A stretch of 49,224 nt of DNA from Ectocarpus siliculosus (GCA_000310025.1 FN649731.1:2673575-2722798), one strand, 5' to 3'. Counted from the stretch's first letter, positions 22,001 to 34,131 are shown. Numbers and translations are program-made. The notes: generated from the letters alone by a model not told the origin.

Positions 22001-25000
22001 GCAGCAGACGATACTATCCGCCCACAAACTTAGGGCATTCATAAACTTCAGGCATGCCTACGTTTGGAGCACCTTGACCTGAAGCTTTCTTCGTGGGTAA
22101 AACAAAAAAAAAATGATGGCGGACGTACCTGATGCGACGCCAGTTCCTCGAGAAGTTCGTCCTTCATGCGAGAAAGACTGATCTCCACCTCCTGCCCGCC
22201 CTCGCACACCCTATCGTCTACCTGCGTCAGGTTGGCAATCGCCACAGTCAATGTCACAGGCACAGCCGTGAACGAGCCAAGTGATGGACGCCAGAACAAT
22301 ACACCATGCAATCTTGTCTGTTGCGCATCTACCGAGTAACCTCCTCTCTTGGCAAGCTGTTGTGTCTTGAGAGGGGCGAATCTCGACAGATATTTTGATA
22401 TGCAGGAAAGGGGGGTAGAATTGCTTGGGGATGTGTGTTTGGGGGCAACATGGCAAAGAGGACACGATTCACACAACGGGTGACACGAAACGAAAATAAC
22501 GGCTCGAGAAAGTAGATTATGTGATCGAGACGAAAATGCTTGACAACGTCGCCGAGGTAAGAGTACTTGGACGTATCATGCGCATATCCAGGGCAGACAC
22601 ATGCCGATCTAAATGGTTCACACTTGTGATATTCAAACAACGCTTGGAGCAGGTGTACATTTGTCGACTCAGGGTACGCGCATGGACATACCTCGCGAAC
22701 GAACCGGTCCTTTTGCAGCTCTCCTTCCTCCATTCGAAGCAACAGTTGTGCGAGTTCAGCGCGTATGCTGGCTATGGCAGCTGAGATCTCCATTTCTCCG
22801 TTCTTCGATATCGACTTCGCTCGGGAAAAGCGTAAGCAGCGAATCGAGGGACGTGGCACGTGCCCAGTGATTGGATTGAAACAGCATTTCGTGTAGCCAA
22901 CACTTGTCATGAACCTCGCCCGAGCGTCCCTGCGAAAACACCCTTCTCCTCGAGCAGCGGGGCGTGGGCCAATACAACTCTGATCCCGCACGGACAAGCG
23001 ATCACGGCCTACGTGGGTACGAGACTGTAATCCACACCAAAGGGTTCTGAGGTATCGATCTCACCATGGCTTGGTCGATCTTCTTTTGGAATCCCGACTC
23101 TCGCTTGTCTCTGACTCTCTGCATCAGGATTGATCGTCGTCCTCTGAACATGTGGAGACATCGCGGAACCATGGGAGAAACGAAGCAGCGAGGGCAGAGC
23201 TTGGTAATGAAGATGGGTGCCTTCCAAAACATACCACGTTGTATTCTGAGGAATGGTTGGTCTTGCACGGTGAGAGCAGGGAAGTGAAAATGCTTGGCGT
23301 TTGGCGGTTGATCAATGTGTATTGAATATCTCTTACCCGTCAAGAGTTGCTTCTTCAAAGAACGCTGGCGATCGATACGGGGGACGTGAGTCTACTCGGC
23401 GTCCAAGTACACATTAGTGGGTCGGACAGAAACATTCTGCTTTCACAAGGTCGTTGGAGGCCGTAGACGACTGAGCCAGCATATTTATTGTTGTGCAGGG
23501 CATACATACGCGTGAGTCATGCACAGCCACAAACCACAACACCAAGCAATGGCGCCACCGGTATCGCCGTACAACTGAAGTACGGGAAAATGTACGGAAC
23601 TTCTGCAATCGCTCCTATTCTGAACCACCTTCATGTCTTGGGGTCGTAGAAGTATTCTATAATAGAGCAGTTGTACTACATTTTGGGTTAGCCTTTGTCC
23701 ACGGAAATTATTATCCGTTCCCTCATGAGCACCGAGGCTTTTTTCGGAGGTCAGAATGTTCCGTCATGAACACAAACAACACAGCAGGAGCAACTGCGGG
23801 TGTCGCGTTCTCTTGCTTGAGAGGGTGTTTCAATTACGTGACGAGTTCATACAACTGCGCTGTAGCTGCTCTCAGTCCCCTACGGCAGAGTCGATTTAAG
23901 TGTTCTGGGAGCACTCTCGTTGAAGCGAAAATGAACCAACACGTCGAACTGCAGTTGGCGAAAACGCACCAGGGAATACTTCGTGGGCATCGCTACGCAA
24001 GTCTTGTTGCGAACATCAAAAGCACGCTGCGCCCCCCGCCAGGGAGGACACTTTTAGACTTGTACAATGAGTCGAGGTGACGTCTTACCTCCCCGATCTT
24101 GGAGTCCTTCTCGCCGATCTTGGAGACATCCACAGTGAAGGATCCGTCGGCGTGGACATTTTTCGATAACCCACTTGCGAGTCCTCTGAAGAATCGCTTT
24201 CCTACAAGCCGTAAGATAGCGAACCCGATTTCGAACACACCAGGGGAGAGAGGGAAGGAGGGCACCCCGAAAATGCACAATGTGACTAGGGCGGTTTGAT
24301 GCTCTTTTCGGTTGCTCTTCCGATGTACCCAACACCGCAAACGCAGACGGCAGCTGAACTCTGTGCGGACCATCACCCAGACCACAGTGCGGTACGTTGC
24401 GGTAATAGCATAGTTCTTCGACAGTTTTACAGGACACGTGCCGTGATCGGGATTCTGGAACGCCTCCCTATTTTCTGCAATTTTGATGGCGCTCCCCGCC
24501 TCTTCTGCCCCGACCCGAAACCAGACTAAACCTCGACCGTCTGTTGCCAACGTACATCACACCTCTTCGGCTAATTCGCTGTCACCGAGCTCGCCCCTGA
24601 TCTCATCCTCTAGCTCGTGTTCAAGGTGCCGCACTCTGGCACACATCCGTGCATGCACGTCAGGCAACGGCAGTAAACGTTCTGAAATGGGTTGTGTGTA
24701 TTATGGTGTATGTTCACGTCAAGCTACCCTTACATGCTGGAGAGTATGCTCGCGTAATTTATTGAGATTCAAATGAAGCGCCAGTCGCGACGGGGGGGCG
24801 TTCATACCATACTGTCTTGACTGCAGACCCATGACGTTTAATGATGGGAGAGCTCAAGCACACTTGCCGTTAGCAGATTCTGTGCAACAAAAGGTGAAGG
24901 TTTTTGGACCAGGAGAACACAACAAATATACAAATCTTGTGGAGGCAGCACCAAAAAGATATGACCGATTGCGCGGCAGAAAATCACTGCTAGTCAGCGT

Positions 25001-27630
25001 CACCATACCTTTCATCAACGAGCTTTGTGGAATTGTCCAGTCGCGTTTTCCAGTCAGAAGTGTCTTCATACAGCTTGTCTATTTTTCCGTGAAGCTCTTC
25101 CTGGGCACCAGTGGTCCGAGTACGAAGCAGCAACACGAGACGTTCGGCGTGAGACGATGTTTTCGCAGCGTGCATGGTGGGCCAATGCGCTGTTGCTGTA
25201 CGACTCAGTTGCCCCATACATCGGGGGAATCCGAGCAATCATCATAAAGGTCCAGAAAACTGTTCTTTGAACAATTTTCATCTCCAAATACTTCGGCGCC
25301 CCCTATAGCCGACCACGTTCTCCTACGGTAGGTATGTCTTGGGGCTGCCCCCCCCCTCCACCCCCCCTCTCCTCGCTGGCCAAGTGTGGAATGGTGAAAT
25401 AGTCCGAAGATGCCAAAGTGCACCTGCAAGCGATTTGACAACTCTGCAATTAGGCGACGAAGCTCGGTCTCCGTCGTCCGTAGCCGGCCCTCGTGCAAGT
25501 CGTTGAGCGCTTCGAACTCCGACCTGACAGGTCTATCCTCCAGGGCAAGCTTGATTCGCTCTCGCTCCATTTTCGCGACCTCCACCTTTCCACGGTTCCA
25601 TGACAGGTATGGCGGTAATGGTGGTAGTGGCAAGTGGCTTTGTCATATCTTGTCTTATATGTTCTCACGGCCGCTTTTGCAAAGCGGCTGGCTGAGAGGT
25701 CCACCACGTTAAATCGATTTTCGCTGATGGTCGACAGTATATAGTATGAGTCAGTTGACAAGAGAGTGAAGTAGGATGTGTTGCTTTGTCGGCAGCGCGG
25801 GCGAGAAAGTTGCCTAGAGCGGGACCATGAAGGACTCGAACAACAACGCGTGCCAAACTGTTCCGTACCCCGCTCATGGATCATCCGTAGGAACTCAGGC
25901 TTTGGACAGAGATTTCCAAGTGCGGGACATGAGACACAACAATACTCTGGTAGTGCTCGGCGATTCCGGCTAATGGAGACGGGACACGTCATTTCGTGGG
26001 GATCTTTTACCTTTGCGGTGTTTTGAGCCGCAGTACGAGAGGCGTCCTCTAGCTCCCCTCTTCTCTCCGCGTCGATCGCCTCCATACGGTCTTCCATCCA
26101 CTTTACCGCATCCCATAACGCTTCCACTTGGGGGTGTATCGTGTTTTTCAAAGACTCGGTCGATGCTTCGGCCACAGCCTTCATCACAGCTTTTTCTGCT
26201 CTCAAGGCTTCGTTTGATGCATCCCCAATTTCCCCCCTCGGATGTTGAGCTACTACGCAGTCTTCCGCTTTCAGGGGCTCTTCGACTTTTATCGAAACTT
26301 TGGGAAAGGAACGGATTGACCCTTCCTGCTCGGGTGGTGAAGGTTCCTTTTTTGTTTCTTGAGGTCCTTCTTGTTCTTCTGCGGGTCCACGCTTGGCTTC
26401 TGAAGGTTCTTGTTGTGCAGCCGCGGCGGCTAGGGTTGGACTAGTCGCGTGGAGAGGAGATTCGCCTTGCAGCATAGCGCCGGGTTTTTGGCGAATTTGA
26501 AGTTCGGTGAAGAGCGGTTGGCAGTATTGCGGTGGGTGGGGAGGTCAGAAAGGATGAGTCACAGAAGCGATGGTGAAGCTTGCTGCAGCGGCCCCTACTA
26601 CTTCTTGTAAAATGTGATTGAGAGGTGTTCAAATCTTGTTACGTGATATGATTAACTCAGGCTTCACATTGGAGGATGTGTCAAAGCTGAGACGGGCAGG
26701 CGATGCTTAAAAACGGTAGTTTTGGTGTGCCTTGCGCCAACCCCCTCCGGCTGGTAGTTTCCGTACCTTGATTAAAATCAACAAGACCGGCCTTCTCAAG
26801 TTGAAAGACTGGCTTCCGTGCGGAAGGTGGCGGCTCTCCTGTGACCCCGGGTAGTACTACAGTGGCGGTGAGTTCGGACGAAGCTGGAGATGGTGATCTT
26901 GGAGGCCTAGGAGACGACACTGTTGGTCGTACGGGAGAAGGAGGAGCGGTGTTTCTCGGGGAAGAGGTCATCACCACCTGCCAAGGTCAAACGGCACAAG
27001 GACAACGTTAGGTTTGCGCTTTTGGCAGCATGCACAAAAGCAGTACAACACTATTTAAAGGATTAGAGATCGATTTCGCAGGTCTTTCGATCGTGTTTGT
27101 CGAACAAAACTTCAAAGTAAGTGTACGCTAGACCGGTAGAGCTAAGACCCTAAAGGTCGGTTGTATATTTTGTGGTTATAACGTGCGGCATCCAAGGTAC
27201 ACGTTGTATGACGTGCATGTACGGGCAACTGTTGCAGACAGCAAATCCGTTTCCAACCGTGTTCATTTACCCATTCTTCCGTCTCTCGTGCTTGTAGCAA
27301 AGCTGCGCTACAGGTAAAGTTCAGTATAAAACAAGCGTGACTCTTCTATGCCGTCGTCTTGTGCTTGCCAACTGCCATTGCGCGCTTTCTTTGCGATGAG
27401 ATGCTCTTGGAGTCTCGCAATACATCCACAGGAATATGGCAACAAGGCCCAACCTTGTGAGCGGCCTCTGCAGCTGACTCAGCAACCCTTTCGAAGGACG
27501 CCTCCAGGGCAGTCAGTCTCCTTTGGAAACCTGACAGCAGCACATCGAGTCGAGAGGTGTCGATACGGATCTCCGGCAACAATCCGATCGGTTGAAGAGA
27601 GTACGCCGACGCGGGCAAAGCTTCCTCCAT
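13003..27630 (-). CDS. Large coiled-coil protein of unknown function, 20 exons
   Basis: I rebuilt this gene from 20 exons whose phases all fit: 27630-27454, 26977-26767, 26465-26011, 25585-25424, 25100-25009, 24635-24561, 24185-24089, 22802-22692, 22221-22129, 21524-21420, 21175-21005, 20543-20421, 19865-19735, 19091-19025, 18329-18261, 17341-17228, 16631-16521, 15831-15739, 15463-15260 and 13503-13003, giving about 1,053 residues. The ATG at 27630 (MEEALPASAYSLQPIG) is the first after an in-frame stop. Residues 60-130 are Pro/Ser-rich and 130-280 are Glu/Lys/Ala-rich. The middle is heptad-like coiled coil (LENKMIKLKDNTADKD, VEVAKMERERIK). The end has FVANARRYLDRKYPSHGPFG and FVYRGGFKIPKEL, then a basic Gly/Ser-rich tail. 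Weaker junctions are the exon 1 donor (GTTGGG), the exon 6 donor, the exon 8 start and the start of the last exon. A scaffold or cytoskeletal role is inferred from composition only. Confidence 0.75.
13780..14250 (-). pseudogene. Possible decayed protein-kinase fragment in the last intron
   Basis: On the minus strand a frame reads AHSAQQLRQGMEYLARLHLV, which resembles the helix leading to a kinase catalytic loop (LxxGxxYLxxxxLVHRD). About 60 codons later comes AAPLEPLPPPQAVKDAMAG, which resembles the P+1 and APE region (PLRWMAPEAVKDG). The HRD, DFG and APE residues are absent or changed. A chance resemblance is possible. Confidence 0.2.
14897..15231. repeat. Three-copy 66-base tandem repeat nested in inverted repeats
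   Basis: Three units start at 14975, 15041 and 15109 (periods 66 and 68). Each opens GGCTTGTTTTACAACGTCGT and ends with a GATGGCAAACACCG segment and a G run. The right end is a run of about 14 G. The array is enclosed by TTCACGAAGT (14960-14969) and its inverse ACTTCGTGAA (15222-15231). Just left is a perfect 8-base inverted repeat, GGTTACCG (14897-14904) and CGGTAACC (14941-14948), around a loop of two A runs. It sits inside the last intron of the coiled-coil gene. Confidence 0.85.
16399..16429. repeat. GTT microsatellite in an intron
   Basis: A run of GTT triplets, slightly interrupted at its ends, inside the intron between exons 17 and 18 of the coiled-coil gene. No function is suggested. 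Confidence 0.8.
19569..19622. repeat. Two tandem copies of a 28-base unit
   Basis: A 26-base core beginning TTCAGAGATTCAATATTTGA occurs at 19569-19594 and again at 19597-19622, period 28, with no mismatch in the core. It lies in the intron between exons 13 and 14 of the coiled-coil gene. The core itself contains the palindromic TTCAATATTTGAA. Confidence 0.9.
20016..20303 (-). mobile_element. LTR-retrotransposon integrase remnant
   Basis: The minus-strand frame matches the region running from the zinc-binding to the core integrase domain of retroelement polyproteins. It has RYHWPMLKKDAREYVLSC, then a degraded CxxC (CSCRMRKR), KLPVCFLPPWEVLEMGILDM and GNRYLLVIVDRVTKSLFAL, the last resembling the first catalytic-aspartate strand and the following VDRxTK motif. 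It then hits a stop. Only about 95 codons survive, and no reverse transcriptase, RNase H or LTR is visible nearby, so it is a dead fragment. It lies wholly inside the intron between exons 12 and 13 of the coiled-coil gene, on the same strand. Confidence 0.75.
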
Positions 27631-28218
27631 CGTAGCGTGTAGTTGCCGTTCTTGCAATTATTGATGGACCCGGCAGGTGATTCCGAGAGCTATCGCAAGA
27701 TCGCATACCCTAGACGTTGCAGTTAGATATCCCACGGGGGGGGTGAAAGGTGGCACGTCCGTGAGGTTGTAAGCGTCATGTAGAAGTATGATTCGGATTT
27801 GGATGGGATCATCATGTTTCATGTTAGCACAGCTGGTTGATGAGCACCGAAACCGCAAAATAGAACCAGTTTTCGCGGCGTTTGGGCCGTTTGGGTGTGC
27901 AGAACGCAGAACCACCGGGAGGTTTCCGACCCCCCCCCCCTGCCCCGTTCGCCTTCCGCGTCGCTCCCCCACGCGTGCACGACGGGCGCAGCAGTCGCCT
28001 ACTTTGCTTGTCGTCACACGTCCACGATCACTGAACAAAACGTTTCCAACCCTCGTTGGACTACCTCACAATTGGCCCTGTCTTCGGGTTTTCCACAAAC
28101 TGCTGGTACTGTGAGAAGGAGAGGCAGGACAGAGCGCCAAGCAGGGCTTCTTGTTAGCACTCCAGACTACTGTTCCGGCGTCTTCGTTTGAAATACCACA
28201 GCTGGCAGCAGCGAGGCC
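27631..28218. promoter_or_regulatory. Shared upstream region between the coiled-coil gene and VPS26
   Basis: About 590 bases separate the divergent starts, so both promoters and 5' UTRs must fit here. The centre (27900-28000) is rich in C and CpG, with a C10 run near 27931. No clear TATA box is seen. The regulatory role is inferred from layout. Confidence 0.45.
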
Positions 28219-31200
28219 ATGGTGAGTTGAATGTTGCGGTAGTTTGGTAGAGAAGTGCGGCGAGATTCGAGCTCAAGGTTGCAAACTGCTGCTGTAGGTA
28301 CTGCTATAGCTTCTAGCAGGTAGCTCTATTCCAGTAGATAGCAGGCTAATTGGTATGTACCCCGTTTTGTGTTGGGCGAATCCACCGGTGTCGCTTTATC
28401 ATTCTTCAACGCTGCTGCAAACCCACTAGGGGAGAAGGGAGAAGCCGTACTTGTAGCACCAGCCAACCCGAATATCTCGGACTTGATACCGTGCTCCCAG
28501 CGGTCTCTGTGCAGGTGCACGCACAGCATCTCGCCGTCGCCACGCTCGACATGGACCACCCACCTGGATAGCAACACCTGTGTGCTTTGGTTGTCCTTGA
28601 TAATGTTTGCGCAGTATCGTGCAAACGGAGTTAGCGCCTTGCAGTATATGCGGGACAGCACAATCACCGTATTTGTACCGGCCACCTGTATTGGTACGTA
28701 TGCAGTGCCGATCACTTTTGCAGCCTGCGTGGCATTGGTTGACTTGGTTATGCTTCATGACCGCAAAATCAAGCACGAGTGTTATGCGCTGTCAAGACAT
28801 CCGTCCATACAAGAAGAGAGCGTAACGGCACAAGTTTCGATTTTCTCGCCTTGTGTTGTGTCTCGATTTTGCAGCAAGCCCTATTTGGGTTCAACCCGGG
28901 AGTGACGATCCTGGTGGAGTTCGACCACATCGACAAGAGGCCGACTAAGCCCTCCACGCCGGGCGATAGACGAGCCTCGGAGGCGCTGCCCATTTTCGAG
29001 GGCTCTGAGGTAGGCAGCCTTTCGCGATTGTGCGCTTCGTAATGCAACGTTTGCAGCGACGTGGCTGTACGCAGCGATAACCTCGATATCCTTCCATGTT
29101 GCCCCCTGAATTGTAGCGGTTTACATAGTCCAATATCAAGGCTCTGACGTTGTGTGCACACCACATTACCGACGAAACCTGAGCCCATCAACAGACGACA
29201 TTTAACGTAGGGGACCGGATATCCCCGACCCATGAGTCTGAAATGTTCTGAGGGCGTACTGTGTACACTCTTCAACCTATTACTCTCAAACCCTTTTTTT
29301 TTATCACCCCATTTGTTAACCATGTGACACGGAAACGTCTCCATGTTCAGGCGGTTAGCGGCACTGCGACGGTTCTCGTAGCGCCGGGGAAGAAGGTGGA
29401 CCACCTGGGGATCAAGGCTGAGCTCATCGGCCAGATAGGCAAGGAGTGGCTTGGCGAACGGAAGTGGAGATACAGGAAGAGATCGGGGGGGCCGTCGATG
29501 CCGAAGGGTCTCAGCAAGGACCACCTTGTCTCTTCAGTTGCTACGATTGCGAAGCTGATATTTGAGACAGTGCTTCCCTTCTTGCAGCGGGAGTCGGACT
29601 CCTACTGTAGAATATGATATTGTCCATGAGCACAGCCGGTCGTCGGAATCACGGGTTGTTTTCAACCACCAACCCCCCGGTTGGCTCTTCCACTTGCTGA
29701 ACTCCACCCCGAATTCCGCCGATGGGCTTGCTTGCACACCTCGCCTGCCTTTTGGTATTGCAGAGCTGTACTATGACCGCGGCAACCACTACGAGTTTTC
29801 CTCGGTCGTGCGGGAGCTGGACACCGCGGGGGCGCTGGTCGGAAACCGAGTGAGTACACCCCTTGTCCTCCGCTAAACAAACCAATCGCGACATTGAAAT
29901 ATACCGGGCATGAGCACCGATCGGTCGCCCCCGCTCCTCCCGACAAGCACTGGCTTGATTTTGAACCATCGATCAAGCTATGAGCACCGCCACACCTCAC
30001 TCCAACCTTCTGTGAAACCACTAGCGTATTTAGTTTTCGACACGCATTTTGCGAACTAAATAGAACAGCATACAGGCCGTAATTATCGTGTGCGATATGC
30101 AATATTTTGCATCGCCATCCCCTATCATCCACGTGTTGATTGAGGCACGACTCGTGTCATTTATCTGTCTCCATCTCCGCCTGTATCTGCCTCTGTCTGT
30201 ATGCCGCTGTCTCTCCGCCCTGGCAGCAATATCGCTTCGATTTCAACTTGGCCGAGAAGCCGTACGAGTCGTACAGCGGCCTGAACGTAAGACTTCGGTA
30301 CTTCGTGCGAGTCACCATCTCCACGCGAGGGAAGAACGTCACGAAAGAAATGGACTTCGTTGTGCAGAACATCCAACAGGTATTTTGGCGGTGCGGGCAC
30401 ATTCTCACGTTCTGGATGTACTTTCGATTCTCAAGTGGACTCGGCGATGGCTACCACCGTGCAAGGGTGTGCAACGTGTCGTACTGTACGTCTCCTCCAC
30501 TCCCTCGGCTGCTCATCGTGTTCAGTTCCGCTTTGTCCTCTCACAACACGTGCCGTGTGTTCGTGCGGTTTCCCAAAAAAAACTGACATGGTTGGTGTGA
30601 AACATCTCGGCGCCTCCAGGAGCCTGAGGCGTTGGATTCGCTCAAGATGGAAGTGGGTATCGAGGACTGCCTTCATATCGAGTTCGAGTACGACAAGTCG
30701 GCCTACCACCTGCAAGACGTGGTCATTGGCAAGGTGCGGTGTGCGTCGGACGAGGAGATCGAGGTCTTGGTGCCGGCAGTGACCCGGAATCAGGAATCTT
30801 GTCGAGCGCGTGTCTCACCCCCGTGAGGGAGCGTCGTATTCGTGAGCGCACCATCGTCCCACACAACCACGCCATGCTAAAAACGAAGGACAGCCAGATT
30901 TACCCCAGGAATTCACGAGATTTACACCGAACAGTAAGATGGCACACAATATATCCTGTGACGCTAACGAGAAGATGCTTTTTTGTCCACGAAATGCGCC
31001 CGAACCCCGCAGATCTACTTCTTGCTTGTGCGCATCAAGATCAAGCATATGGAGATGGCGATCATCAGAAGAGAGACGGCAGGGACGGGATCCAACCAGT
31101 ACAACGAGAGTGAGACCATCATCAAGTACGAGGTCATGGACGGGGCCCCCGCCAAAGGTAAGGAAAATTAATCCGCAAGAGGAGTCTCACGGCAACTCTT

Positions 31201-31806
31201 TCCCTCCGCTGCCCCCCCCCATGCCGTTGTACTGTCCGACCCGTAGACCATTTAGCCATTCATTTTTGGTCGACAATTGGTGGCTCTCGCCAGTTGTTGC
31301 CAAGCCAGTTGTTGCCAAGATATCAAACTACTTGCGCGCTTGCCCCCTCCAGCCTTCGCATGCAGTGTTGCTGAGTACACCAAAGGTAATCGTTGCCGTA
31401 AATACGGCTGTTGCCAGGCAGATCCAACTTTGAAATGGTACCAACTCGAACTGATTTCTTCGTGTGAAAATCCCTCCGGCAGGGGAGTGCGTGCCACTGC
31501 GAGTGTTCCTGAAGCCATATGCGCTGACGCCGACCTACCGAGGGACCAATAAGTTCACGGTGAAGTACTTCCTTAACCTCGTGCTGGTGGACGAGGAGGA
31601 CCGCAGGTGAGTCAGCAACACATGTGTCCACTTGAAGGTGAATTGGAATAGTTTTATGGCCTCGTTGTGTCCGAGATACACAACCCATACCACCACACGT
31701 TGCATCATGCCGCTCAACCTCCTGAGCTCCTCAACCCCGGTATCGCCTATGTTGCAGGTATTTCAAACAGCAGGAGGTTACCCTGTGGCGCAAGTACGTG
31801 GCGTGA
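28219..31806 (+). CDS. VPS26: VPS26, retromer subunit, complete, nine exons
   Basis: VPS26 is the arrestin-fold subunit of the retromer cargo-selective complex, which with VPS35 and VPS29 retrieves receptors from endosomes to the Golgi or plasma membrane. Exons are 28219-28221, 28875-29009, 29351-29438, 29764-29849, 30227-30379, 30620-30733, 31013-31157, 31483-31606 and 31758-31806, all phase-consistent, giving 298 residues; the family is usually about 300-330. Family signatures read in order: [133 protein letters not shown] and VTLWRKYVA. The start is inferred: the only suitable ATG is at 28219, directly followed by GTGAGT, so the first coding exon is just the start codon. The third intron has a GC donor (G|GCAAGG). 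Identity is secure; the first exon is less so. Confidence 0.94.
28222..28874. other. First intron of VPS26
   Basis: This 653-base intron begins GTGAGT and ends TTTTGCAG. It carries open frames on both strands (for example 28326-28715 minus, 129 codons), but none has a family motif or fits a splice chain. It is either unconstrained sequence or a very old insertion. Confidence 0.5.
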
Positions 31807-33119
31807 TCCTGCCACACAGCTAGGGGCGGCGTTGGAGCGCAACGGTGTTGATGGGCTTCCGAGTAAGACCCCAGCATTCTGCAATGGTTCGGTGCGCACA
31901 AGATGTTGTGGCAGAGCGATTTTTCTGCATGTTGATGTATGCATGTGTTCGACAACGACTTCCGGTGTTGAATATTCCTGGTTGTGAATCTTAAGCTAGA
32001 AGAGAGACACGGCTCCAGCGTTTCAGCGTTTTGCAACTTTGCCTTTTTCTTCTTTTCGTGGCCATTGTAGGGTATTTTGGTTGCACGGCTTGGGCGGGGT
32101 TTGGTGTTGCAACGTCCGCGTCCAATTCTAAACGCTGGCGCCCAGCAGAATCGTAGCTTACCATCTGCCGGCAGGCGGAGGGATACGCACAAGGACGGCA
32201 GTCCCCTTCGTGATCGTGTACTTCGAAGCACGTAATGTGCATAAGGTTGAGGCAGAGGGGAACGAGACGACACTAGATTCAGTTCTGTAAACTCGATCTT
32301 GTTCACCTCTTTAAGCATATTAGTTTTCCGGGTCTCCATGGATAGGCCAGTCCGCAAAATTCGTTTTATCTTTTGGGGAGCGGACAGCCAAACATGGTTG
32401 AGTGTTCTTCGGTTGGACGACGGGATTTGTATTTTTTAGGTTCCGCAGATAAACAGGCCACCACATTTTATAACAACCGCGGTGCGCTTGTGACAAACTT
32501 CGAAGTTCCCAGCTTTTTTTCTTGTCTTTGACACTTCAGCACTATGGCGACTGACTGCGCTCTGGGCAGGCCTTGCTCGTGGAAAACTTGAGAGCAGGTA
32601 TTTCGTGAGCACGGTGAAAGGAGAAAATCATCCCAATAGCCAACTGTACACAGTCAAGCCGGGCGGGCGACCCATGAAAATTTCCCTCGTAGGTCGACGT
32701 CTCTCGGTCACAATCCTTTGACTTCATCTGCCTGCACCCGTCGATACAACGCGACGACTGGGAGTAGGTTGGCTGTGGCTTCATTCCATCGAAATATTTC
32801 GTAGCCTCATGAAGAAGCTCTTTTGAAACAGTTTAGTCTAAATTCTATATATGGACCGCGTTCAGCCGATCGGTGTAAAATTCGGGTGTACACTACAACG
32901 GAGCGGAGGCTCAAAACCGTCTTCGTGGACCGCAGAGATCGAGAACGAAAGTACCCTGTGCAGACTTCGTCAGGAATGAAGATCCAGCTGAAACGTCAAA
33001 CGATAAGCCCTCCTCAGGCCTCCGCCGAAAGCCCTCTACAGGAGTGCACTTTCTTCGACACGAGCAATAGCCTACTAACATCAAACCAAATGAAAGAAGT
33101 TGATGAGAGGAGAGCCAGG
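31807..33119. other. Convergent 3' flanks of VPS26 and the small membrane protein gene
   Basis: Two genes end towards each other here. It should contain both 3' UTRs. Small open frames (32542-32784 minus, 32823-33242 plus) show no motif. I see no RNA gene or clear repeat. Confidence 0.45.
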
Positions 33120-34131
33120 TCACCACTTGTCGCCGCCCTCCCTGTCAACCTCTTTGCCGCCGTCACGGTCATGGAAAGTCTGTTCCCATCCCTTCTCGGG
33201 CCAGCCTTGCCGCCCCTCTCCCGGCCAACCTTCTTGAGGTGAATGTTGACCAGGATTTTCCGTGGTCCCAGCTGATGCCTCTTGCTGTGCCTTCGCTTGC
33301 CCGGCGTTTTTTCGAGCGATGAATGCCATGAGCGCCTCTCTTTGAGGCCTGCAGTCGGCGGTACCCTGTTGACACAGAACAGGCGGGAACGGCGGCGGCG
33401 AGTGTTGGTGTGAGAGCAGTCGCGACGGGAGGCATACTAACAACACGGGGGTGAATTGATAGTACGTTGGCGGACTGAGGCAGCAACACGGCGGTATGCA
33501 CTCTACCCTTTGCATGCTTGAGGCCTAAGAGGCACGCGGCGGCTGGGTTTGGCCCAGCAATCTTGGCGAGAATGAGGTTGATGTATCATGGCTTAAGCAT
33601 TCGTTCGCGCTTACAGTCACAGTGTCCCGTATATATGCACAGCAGTCCACAAGAGGAAATTCCCACAGAGGTCAATGGACCCACCCGAAACGTTTGACAT
33701 GGTGTCGGCAAAATAAACGTGCGTGGCAGCGCGACCACTCGCCAATGCATTAACGTCCGACTTACCTCCTTGAAGTCGGCCGCCGTTCCTGCGACCGCCG
33801 CCAGTGTCACCGGCCAATAGCTCTTCTTGTGGACGCTTAGCGGGAGGCCCAGCAACACTCCAGCTGCGCAATACTGAACATAATCGGAAAACACACGAAG
33901 TAGGACGAGATACAGATGTGTCCACCACTGCATCGTAACAACACATGGTAGCGTATTGCAGAAGTATGAACGCAACACATGTCGATCTAAGTATCATGCG
34001 CGTGGCGGAACACGGGTCCATGGCAACTGGGTTGAAGGTACACAAGAGATGTTGACAACCTTGTAGTGTGAAAGCATACAGCTTGACAGTTCCGCAGCCA
34101 GCTCTGCCTCCTCCTTGGATTGCTCTCGCAT
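33120..34131 (-). CDS. Small probable membrane protein, three exons, unrecognised
   Basis: Exons 34131-34060, 33873-33766 and 33365-33120 join in phase 0 to give 141 residues. The start MREQSKEEAELAAELSSCML is the first ATG of a charged helix. Exon 2 encodes YCAAGVLLGLPLSVHKKSYW and PVTLAAVAGTAADFKE, two short Gly/Ala-rich hydrophobic helices split by a basic HKK turn, the layout of small two-helix organelle membrane proteins. The end, beginning DCRPQREALMAFIARKN, turns basic and repetitive in Gly, Trp and Pro. I cannot name the family; MIC10-like or TMEM-type small proteins share the general look only. The exon 1 donor is GTTGTC, weaker than the others (GTAAGT for exon 2). It is head to head with the CFAP20-domain gene, about 420 bases apart. 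Confidence 0.65.

Noticed and set aside
28326-28715. Minus-strand 129-codon open frame within the first intron of VPS26
   Set aside because: No family motif, no splice partners, and an overlapping plus-strand frame of equal quality. Treated as non-coding.
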